Source of the DNA: Streptomyces sp. NBC_01497
GTDB lineage: Bacteria; Actinomycetota; Actinomycetes; Streptomycetales; Streptomycetaceae
Reading direction: 5' to 3'
NCBI RefSeq assembly: GCF_036250695.1
Contig: NZ_CP109427.1
Span: forward strand, 2,790,001-2,854,000
DNA length: 64,000 nt
The notes under the pieces are model-generated. The model saw only the letters and a program-made list of their open reading frames with translations. It was not told the DNA's origin and made no database searches. Below are positions 8,559 to 16,483 of this stretch, piece after piece. Position numbers and translations under genes: made by a program. Position 1 is the first letter of the stretch; the number at the start of each line of letters is the position of its first letter.

Positions 8559-9761
8559 ATGACGCGGCAACCGGTGGACACGGCGGTGGCCGGGACAGCG
8601 GCCCTCACGGCGCGGTGGGCGGCGCACTTGGACGGCGGGCAGGACGCGGTGTTCTCGGCCGCCGGCGTCTGGCCGCTGCTCGCCCTGCTGGCGGAGACCG
8701 CGGACGGGCCCGCCCGCGCCGAACTGGAGCACGCCGTCGGCGCCCCGGCACCCGAAGCGGCCCGCGCCGCCCGCGCACTGCTCGCCCGACTCCCCGGCGC
8801 CGAGGGGCTCCAGGCGGCGCTGGGGCTGTGGACGGCGCGGTCCCTGCCGCTGCACGACTCCTGGCTCGCGACCCTGCCGGCCGGCAGCCAGGCCTCGCTG
8901 TCCGGGAACGCGGACGCGGACCGGGCGGCACTCGACGCGTGGGCGGCACGGCGGACCGGCGGCCTCATCGACCGGATGCCGGTGGATCTCGGCCCGGGCA
9001 CCCTGCTGGTGCTCGCGAGCGCGCTCTGCCTCTCGACGGAGTGGGAGGAGCCGTTCGTCCAGCACGCGCGGCACACGCCCGGGACGGGTCCCTGGGCGGG
9101 CCGCGACATGCGGTGGCTGATGCGCAACACGGCGGGCACGCATCCGGTCCGGGTGGCGAGGACCCCCGAGGGACCCGTGACCCTGCTTCAGGTGCGCGGC
9201 GGCAACGGCATCGACGTCCACCTCCTGATCGGCCCGCCCGGCATGGGGCCCGGCCAGGTCATCGGCGGCGGTACGGGCGCGCTCGCCGGCCGGTACGAGG
9301 TGATACCCCCCGAACTGCTGCCGTACGGGAACCAGGCCGGCCCCGGCCTGGTCAAGGACGAGATCGATTCGATGAGCCCCGGGCCCGTCCTGTCGGTGAA
9401 CATGCCGGCCTTCCGCCTCAGCGCCGAGCACGACCTGCTGCGCCAGGCCGCCGTCTTCGGTCTGGTCTCGGCGTGCGACGCGTCACGGGGGCATTTCCCC
9501 GGCATCAGTCCGTCCCCGCTCGCGATCCGCTCGGCGGCGCAGTCGGCGATGGCCGACTTCGGCCCGACGGGCTTCACGGCGGCTGCCGTGACGGCGCTGG
9601 GCCTCATGCCCGGCGCCGCGTCGACGGCAAGGACACGGGTCATGAGCATCGTCGCGACGCTGGACCGCCCGTTCGGCTTCGCCGCCGTCCTGCGGGCCAC
9701 GGGTCTGTGTCTGGCCACGGGCTGGGTGGCCACCCCGCCGGCACGTCCCGACAGCGTCTGA
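8559..9761 (+). CDS. Serpin-family protein
   Basis: 400 residues from ATG at 8559 (GGAAG about ten bases upstream), the size of a single serpin domain. Early in the protein is FSAAGVWPLLALLAETADGP, matching the serpin helix-B 'FSP-S...AL-LL--GA-G-T' region. Near residue 334 comes FGPTGFTAAAVTA, the hinge of the reactive-centre loop with the small-residue run needed for loop insertion. DRPFGFAAVLRATG and LATGWVATP then match the conserved C-terminal strands. No signal peptide is apparent, so it may act inside the cell. Serpins trap serine or cysteine proteases; the P1 residue cannot be assigned by eye. It is divergent from the GntR gene. Confidence 0.8.
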   Translation: MTRQPVDTAVAGTAALTARWAAHLDGGQDAVFSAAGVWPLLALLAETADGPARAELEHAVGAPAPEAARAARALLARLPGAEGLQAALGLWTARSLPLHDSWLATLPAGSQASLSGNADADRAALDAWAARRTGGLIDRMPVDLGPGTLLVLASALCLSTEWEEPFVQHARHTPGTGPWAGRDMRWLMRNTAGTHPVRVARTPEGPVTLLQVRGGNGIDVHLLIGPPGMGPGQVIGGGTGALAGRYEVIPPELLPYGNQAGPGLVKDEIDSMSPGPVLSVNMPAFRLSAEHDLLRQAAVFGLVSACDASRGHFPGISPSPLAIRSAAQSAMADFGPTGFTAAAVTALGLMPGAASTARTRVMSIVATLDRPFGFAAVLRATGLCLATGWVATPPARPDSV

Positions 9762-9783
9762 CGTCCCGCCGCGCGGCGGGACG
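9762..9783. terminator. Palindromic hairpin after serpin gene
   Basis: CGTCCCGCCGC followed at once by its reverse complement GCGGCGGGACG, a perfect 22-base palindrome directly at the serpin stop. Likely terminator, without a T-run, as is common in high-GC actinobacteria. Confidence 0.55.
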
Positions 9784-9967
9784 GCGCAGGGAACGGCCTG
9801 TCCGGCCACCGGTGCGGGCCTCGCGGGGCGTCGTCGCCGCCGCGGGTCCCCGGTACCGGACCGCGTGCGGTCGAGGGCCCCGACTCGTCCCGTCGACGGG
9901 CCGAGCACGGCAGCGGCATCCGTCGCCCGGCGGGCGTGAGGCGTCTCACCGGGCGGCGCGGGGCGCT

Positions 9968-10759
9968 TTACGAGCGCTTGCGGGGCCTGCCGCGCTTCGC
10001 CGCCCCCTTGGGCGCACCTTTCGGGCTGCCGGAGCCTTTCCGCTGAGGCTTCCGAGCCCCGCCGGCCGCCGGAGCGCCCGCCTTGCCCGCCGACGGCTTG
10101 CCCGAATTGCCCGCCGCGGGCTTGCGCTTCGGCTCCGCCGCGGCAGGTGCCGGTCCGCGCGAACTGTTGACGGTACGACCGCGGACGATGCCGATGAACT
10201 GCTCGACCAGGTCCGTGGTCGTGTCCTCCCGCCACGACAGCGCGACCCCCGACACCGGGGCGTCCGTGACGGGCCGGTACGTGAGGTCCTTGCGATGGTG
10301 CAGGCGGGCGAGCGACTGGGGTACGAGAAGGACCCCGATCCCCGCCGCCACCAGTTCGACGGCGTCGGCCGTGGTGGCGGGCCGCTCGATCGCCGGGCGG
10401 CCCGGAAGGCGCTCCCAGTCCAGGGAGTCGTCCAGCGGGTGCAGCACGATCTCGTCGGCCAGGTCCTCCACCGTCACCTCGTCGACGGCGGCCACGAGGT
10501 GGTCCTTGGGGGCCACGACCACGGTCGTCTCTGTGTACAGGGGGATGGCGCTGAGATCCGTACGGTCGACGGGCAGGCGCAGGAAGGCGGCGTCGGCGCC
10601 CCGCTCCCGCAGGATCCCGGCCGCCTCGTCGGTGGAGACCCCGGTCAGGGTCAGCGGAACGCCGGGCAGGCGCTCGTTCCAGATCCGCACCCACTTCGCG
10701 GGCGTCACCCCCGGAACGTACGCGAGCCGGAAAGAGGGAGGTACGTCCGAGCCGGTCAC
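9968..10759 (-). CDS. LysR-type substrate-binding domain protein lacking HTH, with basic tail
   Basis: 263 residues. Residues about 8-200 follow the LysR effector domain: FRLAYVPGVTPAKWVRIWNERLPGVPLTL, then TDEAAGILRERGADAAFLRLP, VVVAPKDHLVAA, and AVELVAAGIGVLLVPQSLARL. There is no N-terminal winged helix. Instead the C-terminus (about 215-263) is Lys/Ala/Gly/Pro-rich and ends KRGRPRKRS, an AT-hook-like GRP core with flanking basic residues. The protein may therefore bind DNA nonspecifically through its tail, or act as a ligand-binding partner of another regulator. It is divergent from the DUF5997 gene, with about 60 bases between their starts. Confidence 0.8.
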   Translation of the reverse strand: MTGSDVPPSFRLAYVPGVTPAKWVRIWNERLPGVPLTLTGVSTDEAAGILRERGADAAFLRLPVDRTDLSAIPLYTETTVVVAPKDHLVAAVDEVTVEDLADEIVLHPLDDSLDWERLPGRPAIERPATTADAVELVAAGIGVLLVPQSLARLHHRKDLTYRPVTDAPVSGVALSWREDTTTDLVEQFIGIVRGRTVNSSRGPAPAAAEPKRKPAAGNSGKPSAGKAGAPAAGGARKPQRKGSGSPKGAPKGAAKRGRPRKRS

Positions 10760-10805
10760 CGGTCCAGGTTAACCGGCCGTGGTCGGCGGGGGCGCCCGCG
10801 CTCGT

Positions 10806-10819
10806 TACGCTGGGCACCA
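10806..10819 (+). promoter_or_regulatory. Candidate -10 for leaderless DUF5997 transcript
   Basis: TACGCT at 10806-10811 ends seven bases before the ATG at 10819, so transcription would begin at or next to the start codon. No ribosome-binding site precedes the ATG. Confidence 0.4.
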
Positions 10820-11217
10820 TGACGTCGCACAAGACCACCCAGACCATGAAGCCCGCGACCGCGGCGAAGAAGCTGGGTGTGTACCTGGAAGCCACCCCCG
10901 CCGAGTTCCGGGAGGGCGCCGTCTCGCGCAGCGAACTGAACGCGCTCCAGAGCGACCCGCCCCAGTGGCTGCGGGAGCTGCGCCGCGACGGGCCGCACCC
11001 CCGCCCGGTCGTCGCCGCCAAGCTGGACGTCTCCATCGCGGGCCTCGCCCGGGGCGGCGTCACCGAGGCGCTGACCACGGAGCAGATCGAGGCGCTGAAG
11101 CAGGAGGGCCCCGAGTGGCTCCGGCGCGAGCGGGCCACCCAGGCCGAGGTCCGCAAGGAGACCACCCGTATCAAGGAGCGCGACGAGGAGCGGGCGGCGC
11201 GCTCCGACGACGCCTGA
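10819..11217 (+). CDS. DUF5997 family protein
   Basis: 132 residues, starting MTSHKTTQTMKPATAAKKLGVYL. It resembles the small actinobacterial DUF5997 family of unknown function. It contains two similar segments ending in PPQWLRELRRDGPHP and GPEWLRRERATQ, so an internal duplication of a helical unit is visible. The C-terminus is a charged helix (EVRKETTRIKERDEER). A nucleic-acid or protein-binding helical fold is possible but unproven. It is divergently arranged with the orphan LysR-domain protein. Confidence 0.8.
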   Translation: MTSHKTTQTMKPATAAKKLGVYLEATPAEFREGAVSRSELNALQSDPPQWLRELRRDGPHPRPVVAAKLDVSIAGLARGGVTEALTTEQIEALKQEGPEWLRRERATQAEVRKETTRIKERDEERAARSDDA

Positions 11218-11823
11218 CGCCCCCCCGGGGGGCCGGCGTCGGCTTCCTCTTCGTCTTCTTCGGCCCCTTCTTCTTCGGCCTCTTCACTGCTGACGCCCGT
11301 CCTGGCCCTGCGGCGCCGCGGGCGCCCACGCGGTTCGGGAGGCGGGACGTCCCGGCCCGGAGGTGTTCTCGCGGGCCGATGACTATTCCGCTCCCTCGAC
11401 GACCGGATGAACGACCGGCGCGGGACGCGGCTCGACCCGTCCGGCACCCGGCCCACCGGGCCCGCGACCGCGCCGGATGCCCGCCCCGTGTCGCGGGGTC
11501 AACCGCCGCGTAGAGCGGGATCACGCGCCGACGACCGGCGCGCCGCCGGAGTCCGCGGTCCCTCAGGCGTATCGGGAGCCCGAGGAGAGGCATCGCGGAC
11601 CGGGACGTCCGGGCCGGGCGACGTCGCCGATCGTCCGGTGCGCCGGGCCCTCGCCGCGTCGCCCCGTCCACGGGCGTGGCGCCTTCCCGGCGAGGACCAC
11701 CGAGGACCGCGCGTCCATGACCCATTACGGGGCGAGACCGCACCACCCGGACGTGCCGGTCGTGAAGTCCGGTGGAAGGGTGGCCCGTTCCGGCGGCCTC
11801 CGGCATTCGGCCCCACGTATTCG

Positions 11824-11840
11824 ACTTGTACGCGTCAAGT
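11824..11840. promoter_or_regulatory. Inverted repeat in AT-rich patch
   Basis: ACTTG, seven bases (TACGCGT), CAAGT. It sits in an AT-rich island inside otherwise GC-rich non-coding DNA. Possible operator; no partner identified. Confidence 0.35.
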
Positions 11841-12211
11841 AATAACTCGGTCACCATGCACATTCCCGCGCGATCCCACGAAATGGGCGCGCACGGGCCT
11901 CGCCCTGACCGATCGTACCGTCGCCGCCACGACCGGCACCCACCGTCCTCGCCGCCACCGGGACCCCGTCCGCCGCACTCCGGCGCAGGCCGAGGCCCGC
12001 GGGAGCGGCCCCGACGCGCGTGGCCCCGCCGCGAGGACCGCACGCGGGCCGAGACCCACCAGGGCAGAGCCGACCGCCGGTTTGCATGGTTTGCCCCCGT
12101 TACGCAACCCGCGCGCTTGCGGTCCCGAACCGCGTCCGCGCCCTCCGCCACGGCGCGCCGACGCGTCCCGACCACGAAAGGCCTTCCGTACTCCTGTGCT
12201 ACCGTCAACCG

Positions 12212-12224
12212 GTGTAATTTACAC
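12212..12224. promoter_or_regulatory. Inverted repeat upstream of CIS regulator
   Basis: GTGTAA, T, TTACAC: a perfect 6-1-6 palindrome. A related half-site (CAATTTAC) follows at about 12245. It is the most operator-like sequence upstream of the LuxR-type gene at 12680, about 460 bases before its start. Confidence 0.45.
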
Positions 12225-12679
12225 GCGACTTGCGGAGCAATGAGGCAATTTACGGAGTGCCCCGGTCCGCTTCGGTCGCCGTCCCGTCTCGACGCACCCG
12301 GGAACGCCTCAGGCGGGAGGGTTGGCCGCCATCGACACCGTCTCCATTGGCAGCAGCACACACGCCCCGAGCCCTGCCCTGCCTCCGCGCCCACCTGGCG
12401 CGTCGAGATCCGTCCTCGTACCCGGCCCCGGGGCGCGGCTCCTGGGCCAGTGGCACAGCCGGCCGCACGAGAGGCACGCCCACCGGCCGGAGCGCGGCCC
12501 CCCGGCCGATCCCCCAGCGGAGATCACCACGGGAAGTTCGTGCGGCGCCCAGGGGAGAGGACGCCTGCCGTGAATTCCCGTCGCCGATCACCCCATGAGA
12601 AGTCGTCCAGTTGAGCAGTAATTGGGGCAATATCCGAGCGATCTCGGAATCGCGGAGCATATGAGGCCGTCGAATCCTC

Positions 12680-13384
12680 ATGGCGTACCGGCGGACGATC
12701 TCGCTCGGCAGGGGAGGGAAATTGCACGCCTCTTTTCAGTCGACCGCGCCGGAATCCGGCCAGCGGATTCCTGTCGTCGTCCACGCGCCCGATCCGATCT
12801 CCCGGGAAGGGACGATCAGTCAACTGCGCCAGCACCCCGTGGTGGACCTCGTCGACAAGGTCGACGCCCAGGGGCACGGCGTGGCCGTGCTGCTCGCCGA
12901 GTCGCTCGACCCCACCGTGCTGGCGTGGCTGCGCCGCCTCGTACGCAACGAGGGCCTGCACACCGTCCTGGTCGTGAGCCTGCTGCGCGAGGCGGAACTG
13001 CTCGACGTCTTCGAGTGCGGGGTGGGGGCCATCGTCTGGCGGCACGAGGCCACCGCGCAGCGGCTGTTCCGGGCGGTGCTCGCGGCCCATCGCGGCGAGG
13101 GCGACCTGCCGTCCGACCTGCTCGGCCGCCTCATCAGCCAGGTCGGCACGCTGCGGACCAGCGCCGTCGGCACGTCCGGCGTCCAGCCGTCCGGCCTGAC
13201 GCCCCGGGAGACCGACGTCCTGCGGCTGGTCGCCGAAGGTCTGGGCACCGGGGAAATAGCCGGGAAACTGTCGTACTCCGAACGGACTGTCAAGAACATC
13301 ATGCAAGGACTGACCACTCGCCTGGCACTCCGCAACCGCACGCACGCCGTGGCCTACGCCCTGCGCGAGGGGTACATCTCGTGA
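12680..13384 (+). CDS. LuxR-type regulator with atypical receiver, CIS operon
   Basis: 234 residues. The C-terminal LuxR HTH (172-232) is canonical: LTPRETDVLRLVAEGLGTGEIAGKLSYSERTVKNIM. The N-terminal part (about 30-137) has the alternating strand/helix pattern of a receiver (RIPVVVHAPDPISREG, HTVLVVSLLREAELL, FECGVGAIVWRHE). The position of the phospho-acceptor Asp reads AVLLAESLDP, so phosphorylation looks unlikely. The ATG at 12680 has no good ribosome site. An in-frame TTG at 12722 follows AGGGGAGG closely and may be the true start. Its stop overlaps the next gene's GTG by four bases. It probably controls CIS expression. Confidence 0.85.
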   Translation: MAYRRTISLGRGGKLHASFQSTAPESGQRIPVVVHAPDPISREGTISQLRQHPVVDLVDKVDAQGHGVAVLLAESLDPTVLAWLRRLVRNEGLHTVLVVSLLREAELLDVFECGVGAIVWRHEATAQRLFRAVLAAHRGEGDLPSDLLGRLISQVGTLRTSAVGTSGVQPSGLTPRETDVLRLVAEGLGTGEIAGKLSYSERTVKNIMQGLTTRLALRNRTHAVAYALREGYIS

Positions 13385-14073
13385 TCCACGAAGTGGACGC
13401 CCTGCTCAAGGGGTTGCTGAAAGGTGGCGCCCTGGCGGGCGCCGACGTCGAGGTCTCCTTCGAGGCCCCGACCCGCGACTGGGCGGCCCGGCGCAACGCG
13501 CCCGCCTTCAACATCTACCTGTTCGACATCCGGGAGGACGTCAAACGGCGCGAGCGCGGGTCGATGGACGTGCGGGACGAGCGCGGCATCGTCGTGCGCC
13601 GGCGCCGTCCGCCGCGCTGGTTTCGGCTGTCGTACCTCGTCACCGCCTGGACCAAGCTCCCCGAGGACGAACACCGCCTGCTCTCGGCGGCGTTGGCCAC
13701 CCTGCTGCCGCACGAACTCGTCGCGCCCGAACGCCTTCCCGACGCGCTCGCGGCGCTCGGCCTCAGTGTGCCCGTCGCCGTTTCCGGGATCCAGGCCGAG
13801 ACGCGCTCGCTGGCCGAGATCTGGACCGCGCTCGGCGGCGCGCTCAAGCCGTCGCTCGACCTCGTGGTCACGGTGCCGTTCCCGGCCTACCCCGATTACG
13901 ACGCGGGACCGCCGGTCACCGAGGGCGCGGTGGTGCGCGCACGGGAGATCGACGGGCCCCTGGAGGACGGCGAGCGGGCGCATCTGCCGCGCCATCTCTC
14001 CGGCGCGGAGCAGGAGCCGGAAGCCGCCCGCGGCTCGGCCACGACGACCCGGTTCGGAGCACCTCCCCGATGA
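13381..14073 (+). CDS. Pvc16-like (DUF4255) tail terminator of CIS
   Basis: 230 residues from GTG at 13381. The N-terminal part fits the DUF4255/Pvc16_N family: IHEVDALLKGLL, then FEAPTRDWAARRNAPAFNIYLFDIREDVKRR, and WFRLSYLVTAWTKLPEDEHRLLSAALATLLPH. In PVC and Afp particles this protein caps the distal end of the tube and sheath and fixes their length. About 180 N-terminal residues carry the domain; the tail is acidic and disordered. It overlaps the upstream regulator and the downstream ATPase gene by four bases each (GTGA, ATGA), giving a translationally coupled three-gene operon. Confidence 0.85.
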   Translation: MIHEVDALLKGLLKGGALAGADVEVSFEAPTRDWAARRNAPAFNIYLFDIREDVKRRERGSMDVRDERGIVVRRRRPPRWFRLSYLVTAWTKLPEDEHRLLSAALATLLPHELVAPERLPDALAALGLSVPVAVSGIQAETRSLAEIWTALGGALKPSLDLVVTVPFPAYPDYDAGPPVTEGAVVRAREIDGPLEDGERAHLPRHLSGAEQEPEAARGSATTTRFGAPPR

Positions 14074-16337
14074 CGCACGGCACTCCCGACCCCGGCGGCC
14101 CGCCCACCGGCGCCCCCGCGGACATCCCTGCCGGAATCCCCGCCGGCATACCTGAGGGCATCCCTGAGGGCCCGCTGCTCGCCCGGCTCGCCGGGCTGCG
14201 CGAGCGGGTCGCCGACCTGGTCGAGCGCCGCAGCGCCGAGGACCCCACCGCGGCCGACCCCCTGCGGGGCCTGTACCTCTCCGTCGAGGCCGTACGCCAT
14301 CATGTGCGGCGGGCCGCCGGTCCTGAGCGGGCCGGGCACGGCGAACCGGACGGCGCCCGGGGCCCGGCCGACGGCGGGGACACCGGGCCCGACGCCGGAG
14401 GCCCGACGGCCCCGGCGGCCCCGGCAGACCTCACCGACGCCCTGGACCCGGCGGACCCGGCGTCTTTCGGGGACCCGGCGGGCGCCCACCCGGCGCACGA
14501 CCGGCTGCACCGGCTCAGCCGCCGCCTCGGGCTCACCGCGGTGGACGCCACCGTGCTGCTCATCGCGCTCGCCCCCGACCTCGACCGGGGCTTCGAGCCG
14601 CTGTACGGGTACCTGAACGACGACGTCAGCCGCCGGCGGGCCACCATCGGGCTGGCACTGGACGTGTGCGGCCTGCCCGCGGCCCAGGCCGGCGCGCGTG
14701 ACCTCTTCCACCCCACGGCGCCACTTTCCGCGTCCGGCCTGCTGCTCGTGGAGGACAGCGAACGCCCCTTCCTCAGCCGCTCGTTGCGCGTCCCGGACCG
14801 GGTCGCCGCCCATCTGCTCGGCGACGACACCCCGGACGCCGCACTCACCGGGCACATCCGGGCGCTGCCGGACCTCGCCGAGGACCCCTACGCGAAGGAC
14901 GGCGGCACGTCGGCGCACCGGCTCGCGAAGCTCCTCGCCGCCGCCCCGCTCACGGTCTACCTGCGCGAACAACGCGACGGCGACGGCCTGTTGTATGCGG
15001 CCTCCGCGCTGCGTGCCGCCGGCCGCGACGCGCTGCACTTCACCCCCTTGGGCGGGGGCGCGCGCACCGGAGGCCCGGACGGTGACCCCGGCGGGGGCGG
15101 GCGGAGCAGCACCGAGGGCCACGGCCCGGTCGTGGAACTGCTGCGCGAGGCGCGGCTGCTGGGCTGCTCCGTCGTGGCCAGTCCGCTGCCCGAGCGGCCG
15201 GGCCCGCTGATCAGGGCGCTGACGGTGTCCGACGTGCCGGTCCTGTTCACCGGGCGGGGCCCGTACGACCCGCAGTGGTGCGAGAGCGATCCCCTGGTGC
15301 TGGACGTGCCCCGGCTGCCGTCGGGCGCGGTGGGCACGTGGTCGGCCGCGCTCGGTCTCGACGCGGGCGAGGATCCGGGGTTCGACCTGGCCACGACCGT
15401 CGCCCCCTACCGCCTCGGCGGTGACGGCATCGCCCGCGCCGCCCGCTCGGCGCTGGAGCTCGCCGCCCTCGACGGCACCGCGCTGACCGCCGCGCACCTG
15501 CGGCTCGCCGCCCGGCAGCAGTCCGCGTCAGGGCTGGAACGGCACGCCCGCCGTATCCGGCCCGACGTCGGCTGGGACGACCTCGTCCTGCCGGCGGGAC
15601 CGCTGGGGCACCTGCGGGAACTTGCCCTGCGCGCCCGGTACCGCAGCCGGGTCCTCGGTGACTGGCGGCTCAGCGCCGGCGGCGGGCGCGGCCGTGGGGT
15701 GCTGGCGCTGTTCGCCGGGGACTCCGGTACGGGCAAGACGCTGTCGGCCGAGGTGGTCGCCGCCGACCTGGGCCTCGACCTGTACGTCGTCCAGCTCTCC
15801 TCCGTGGTCGACAAGTACGTCGGCGAGACGGAGAAGAACCTGGAGCGCATCTTCACGGAGGCCGACCGCGCGGACTCGGTGCTGCTCTTCGACGAGGCCG
15901 ACGCCGTGTTCGGCAAGCGCTCCGAGGTCAAGGACTCCCACGACCGCTACGCCAACATGGAGAGCGCGTACCTGCTCCAGCGTCTTGAGGCGTTCGACGG
16001 CATCGCCCTGCTCACCACCAACCTGCGGGCGAACATCGACGACGCCTTCACCCGACGCCTCGACCTGGTGGTCGACTTCCCGTTCCCGGACGCCGGTCAG
16101 CGGCTCGCCCTGTGGCACCACAGCCTGACTCATGTGCCCTGCGCGGACGACGTCGATCCGGGCGTCTGCGCCCGGGACTTCGAGCTGGCGGGCGGTTCGA
16201 TCCGCAGCGCGGTGGTGACCGCCGCCTACGCGGCCGTGGGCCGTGGCGAGACGGTCACCACGGCCGACCTGCTGACGGGTGCCCGCCGGGAGTACCGCAA
16301 GGCGGGCCGCCTGGTCCCCGGCGACGTGGGCTGGTGA
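14070..16337 (+). CDS. AAA+ ATPase of CIS (Pvc15/Afp15-like)
   Basis: 755 residues. The C-terminal third is a classic AAA+ module: Walker A GDSGTGKT near residue 550, a pore-loop-like DKYVGETEKNLERIF segment, Walker B LLFDEADAVF near 604, then an ALLTTNLRANIDDAFTRRLD sensor/arginine-finger region. The N-terminal half is a degenerate AAA-like or winged region joined by a Pro/Ala/Gly linker. The first 30 residues hold a tandem IPAG/IPEG repeat. Pvc15/Afp15 ATPases are present in essentially all eCIS loci and are thought to help assemble or load the particle. It ends the first CIS operon. Confidence 0.92.
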   Translation: MTHGTPDPGGPPTGAPADIPAGIPAGIPEGIPEGPLLARLAGLRERVADLVERRSAEDPTAADPLRGLYLSVEAVRHHVRRAAGPERAGHGEPDGARGPADGGDTGPDAGGPTAPAAPADLTDALDPADPASFGDPAGAHPAHDRLHRLSRRLGLTAVDATVLLIALAPDLDRGFEPLYGYLNDDVSRRRATIGLALDVCGLPAAQAGARDLFHPTAPLSASGLLLVEDSERPFLSRSLRVPDRVAAHLLGDDTPDAALTGHIRALPDLAEDPYAKDGGTSAHRLAKLLAAAPLTVYLREQRDGDGLLYAASALRAAGRDALHFTPLGGGARTGGPDGDPGGGGRSSTEGHGPVVELLREARLLGCSVVASPLPERPGPLIRALTVSDVPVLFTGRGPYDPQWCESDPLVLDVPRLPSGAVGTWSAALGLDAGEDPGFDLATTVAPYRLGGDGIARAARSALELAALDGTALTAAHLRLAARQQSASGLERHARRIRPDVGWDDLVLPAGPLGHLRELALRARYRSRVLGDWRLSAGGGRGRGVLALFAGDSGTGKTLSAEVVAADLGLDLYVVQLSSVVDKYVGETEKNLERIFTEADRADSVLLFDEADAVFGKRSEVKDSHDRYANMESAYLLQRLEAFDGIALLTTNLRANIDDAFTRRLDLVVDFPFPDAGQRLALWHHSLTHVPCADDVDPGVCARDFELAGGSIRSAVVTAAYAAVGRGETVTTADLLTGARREYRKAGRLVPGDVGW

Positions 16338-16430
16338 AACGCGGACCGGCGGGCCCCCGTGAACGAGGACCCGCCGGATCGTAGCCGGGGTCCGTCTGAT
16401 CGGTCCCGGTGCGGCCCGGAGCGCGCGGGC

Positions 16431-16469
16431 GGCCCCGGCCGGACCCCGTCACCGGAGCCGGCCGGGGCC
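16431..16469. terminator. Bidirectional terminator between convergent CIS genes
   Basis: GGCCCCGGCCGG (16431-16442), 15-base loop, CCGGCCGGGGCC (16458-16469): a perfect 12-bp stem. It lies between the ATPase stop and the convergent ricin-lectin gene's stop. Confidence 0.65.
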
Positions 16470-16483
16470 GCCGCCCGCCGAAA

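Larger units (their letters stand above)
11218..12679. other. Long non-coding region upstream of the CIS operon
   Basis: 1,462 bases in which no frame has convincing protein character; the long frames present are arginine/proline-rich shadows. It opens with a C7/G6 palindrome after the DUF5997 stop (11220-11235) and a CTTC-rich stretch (11240-11290). Two AT-rich patches stand out, 11815-11850 and 12200-12260, each holding an inverted repeat. The second lies within 480 bases of the CIS regulator and may be its promoter. Confidence 0.6.

Noticed and set aside
7503..9431. Single 642-residue minus-strand protein containing the GntR regulator
   Set aside because: The part upstream of 8255 overlaps the serpin gene antisense and is Arg/Pro/Gly-rich. 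A good ribosome site precedes the GTG at 8255.
11218..11300. Hydrophobic stretch VGFLFVFFGPFFFGLF as a membrane peptide
   Set aside because: It is the translation of a CTTC-type microrepeat. It has no ribosome site and the frame continues into Pro/Arg-rich text.
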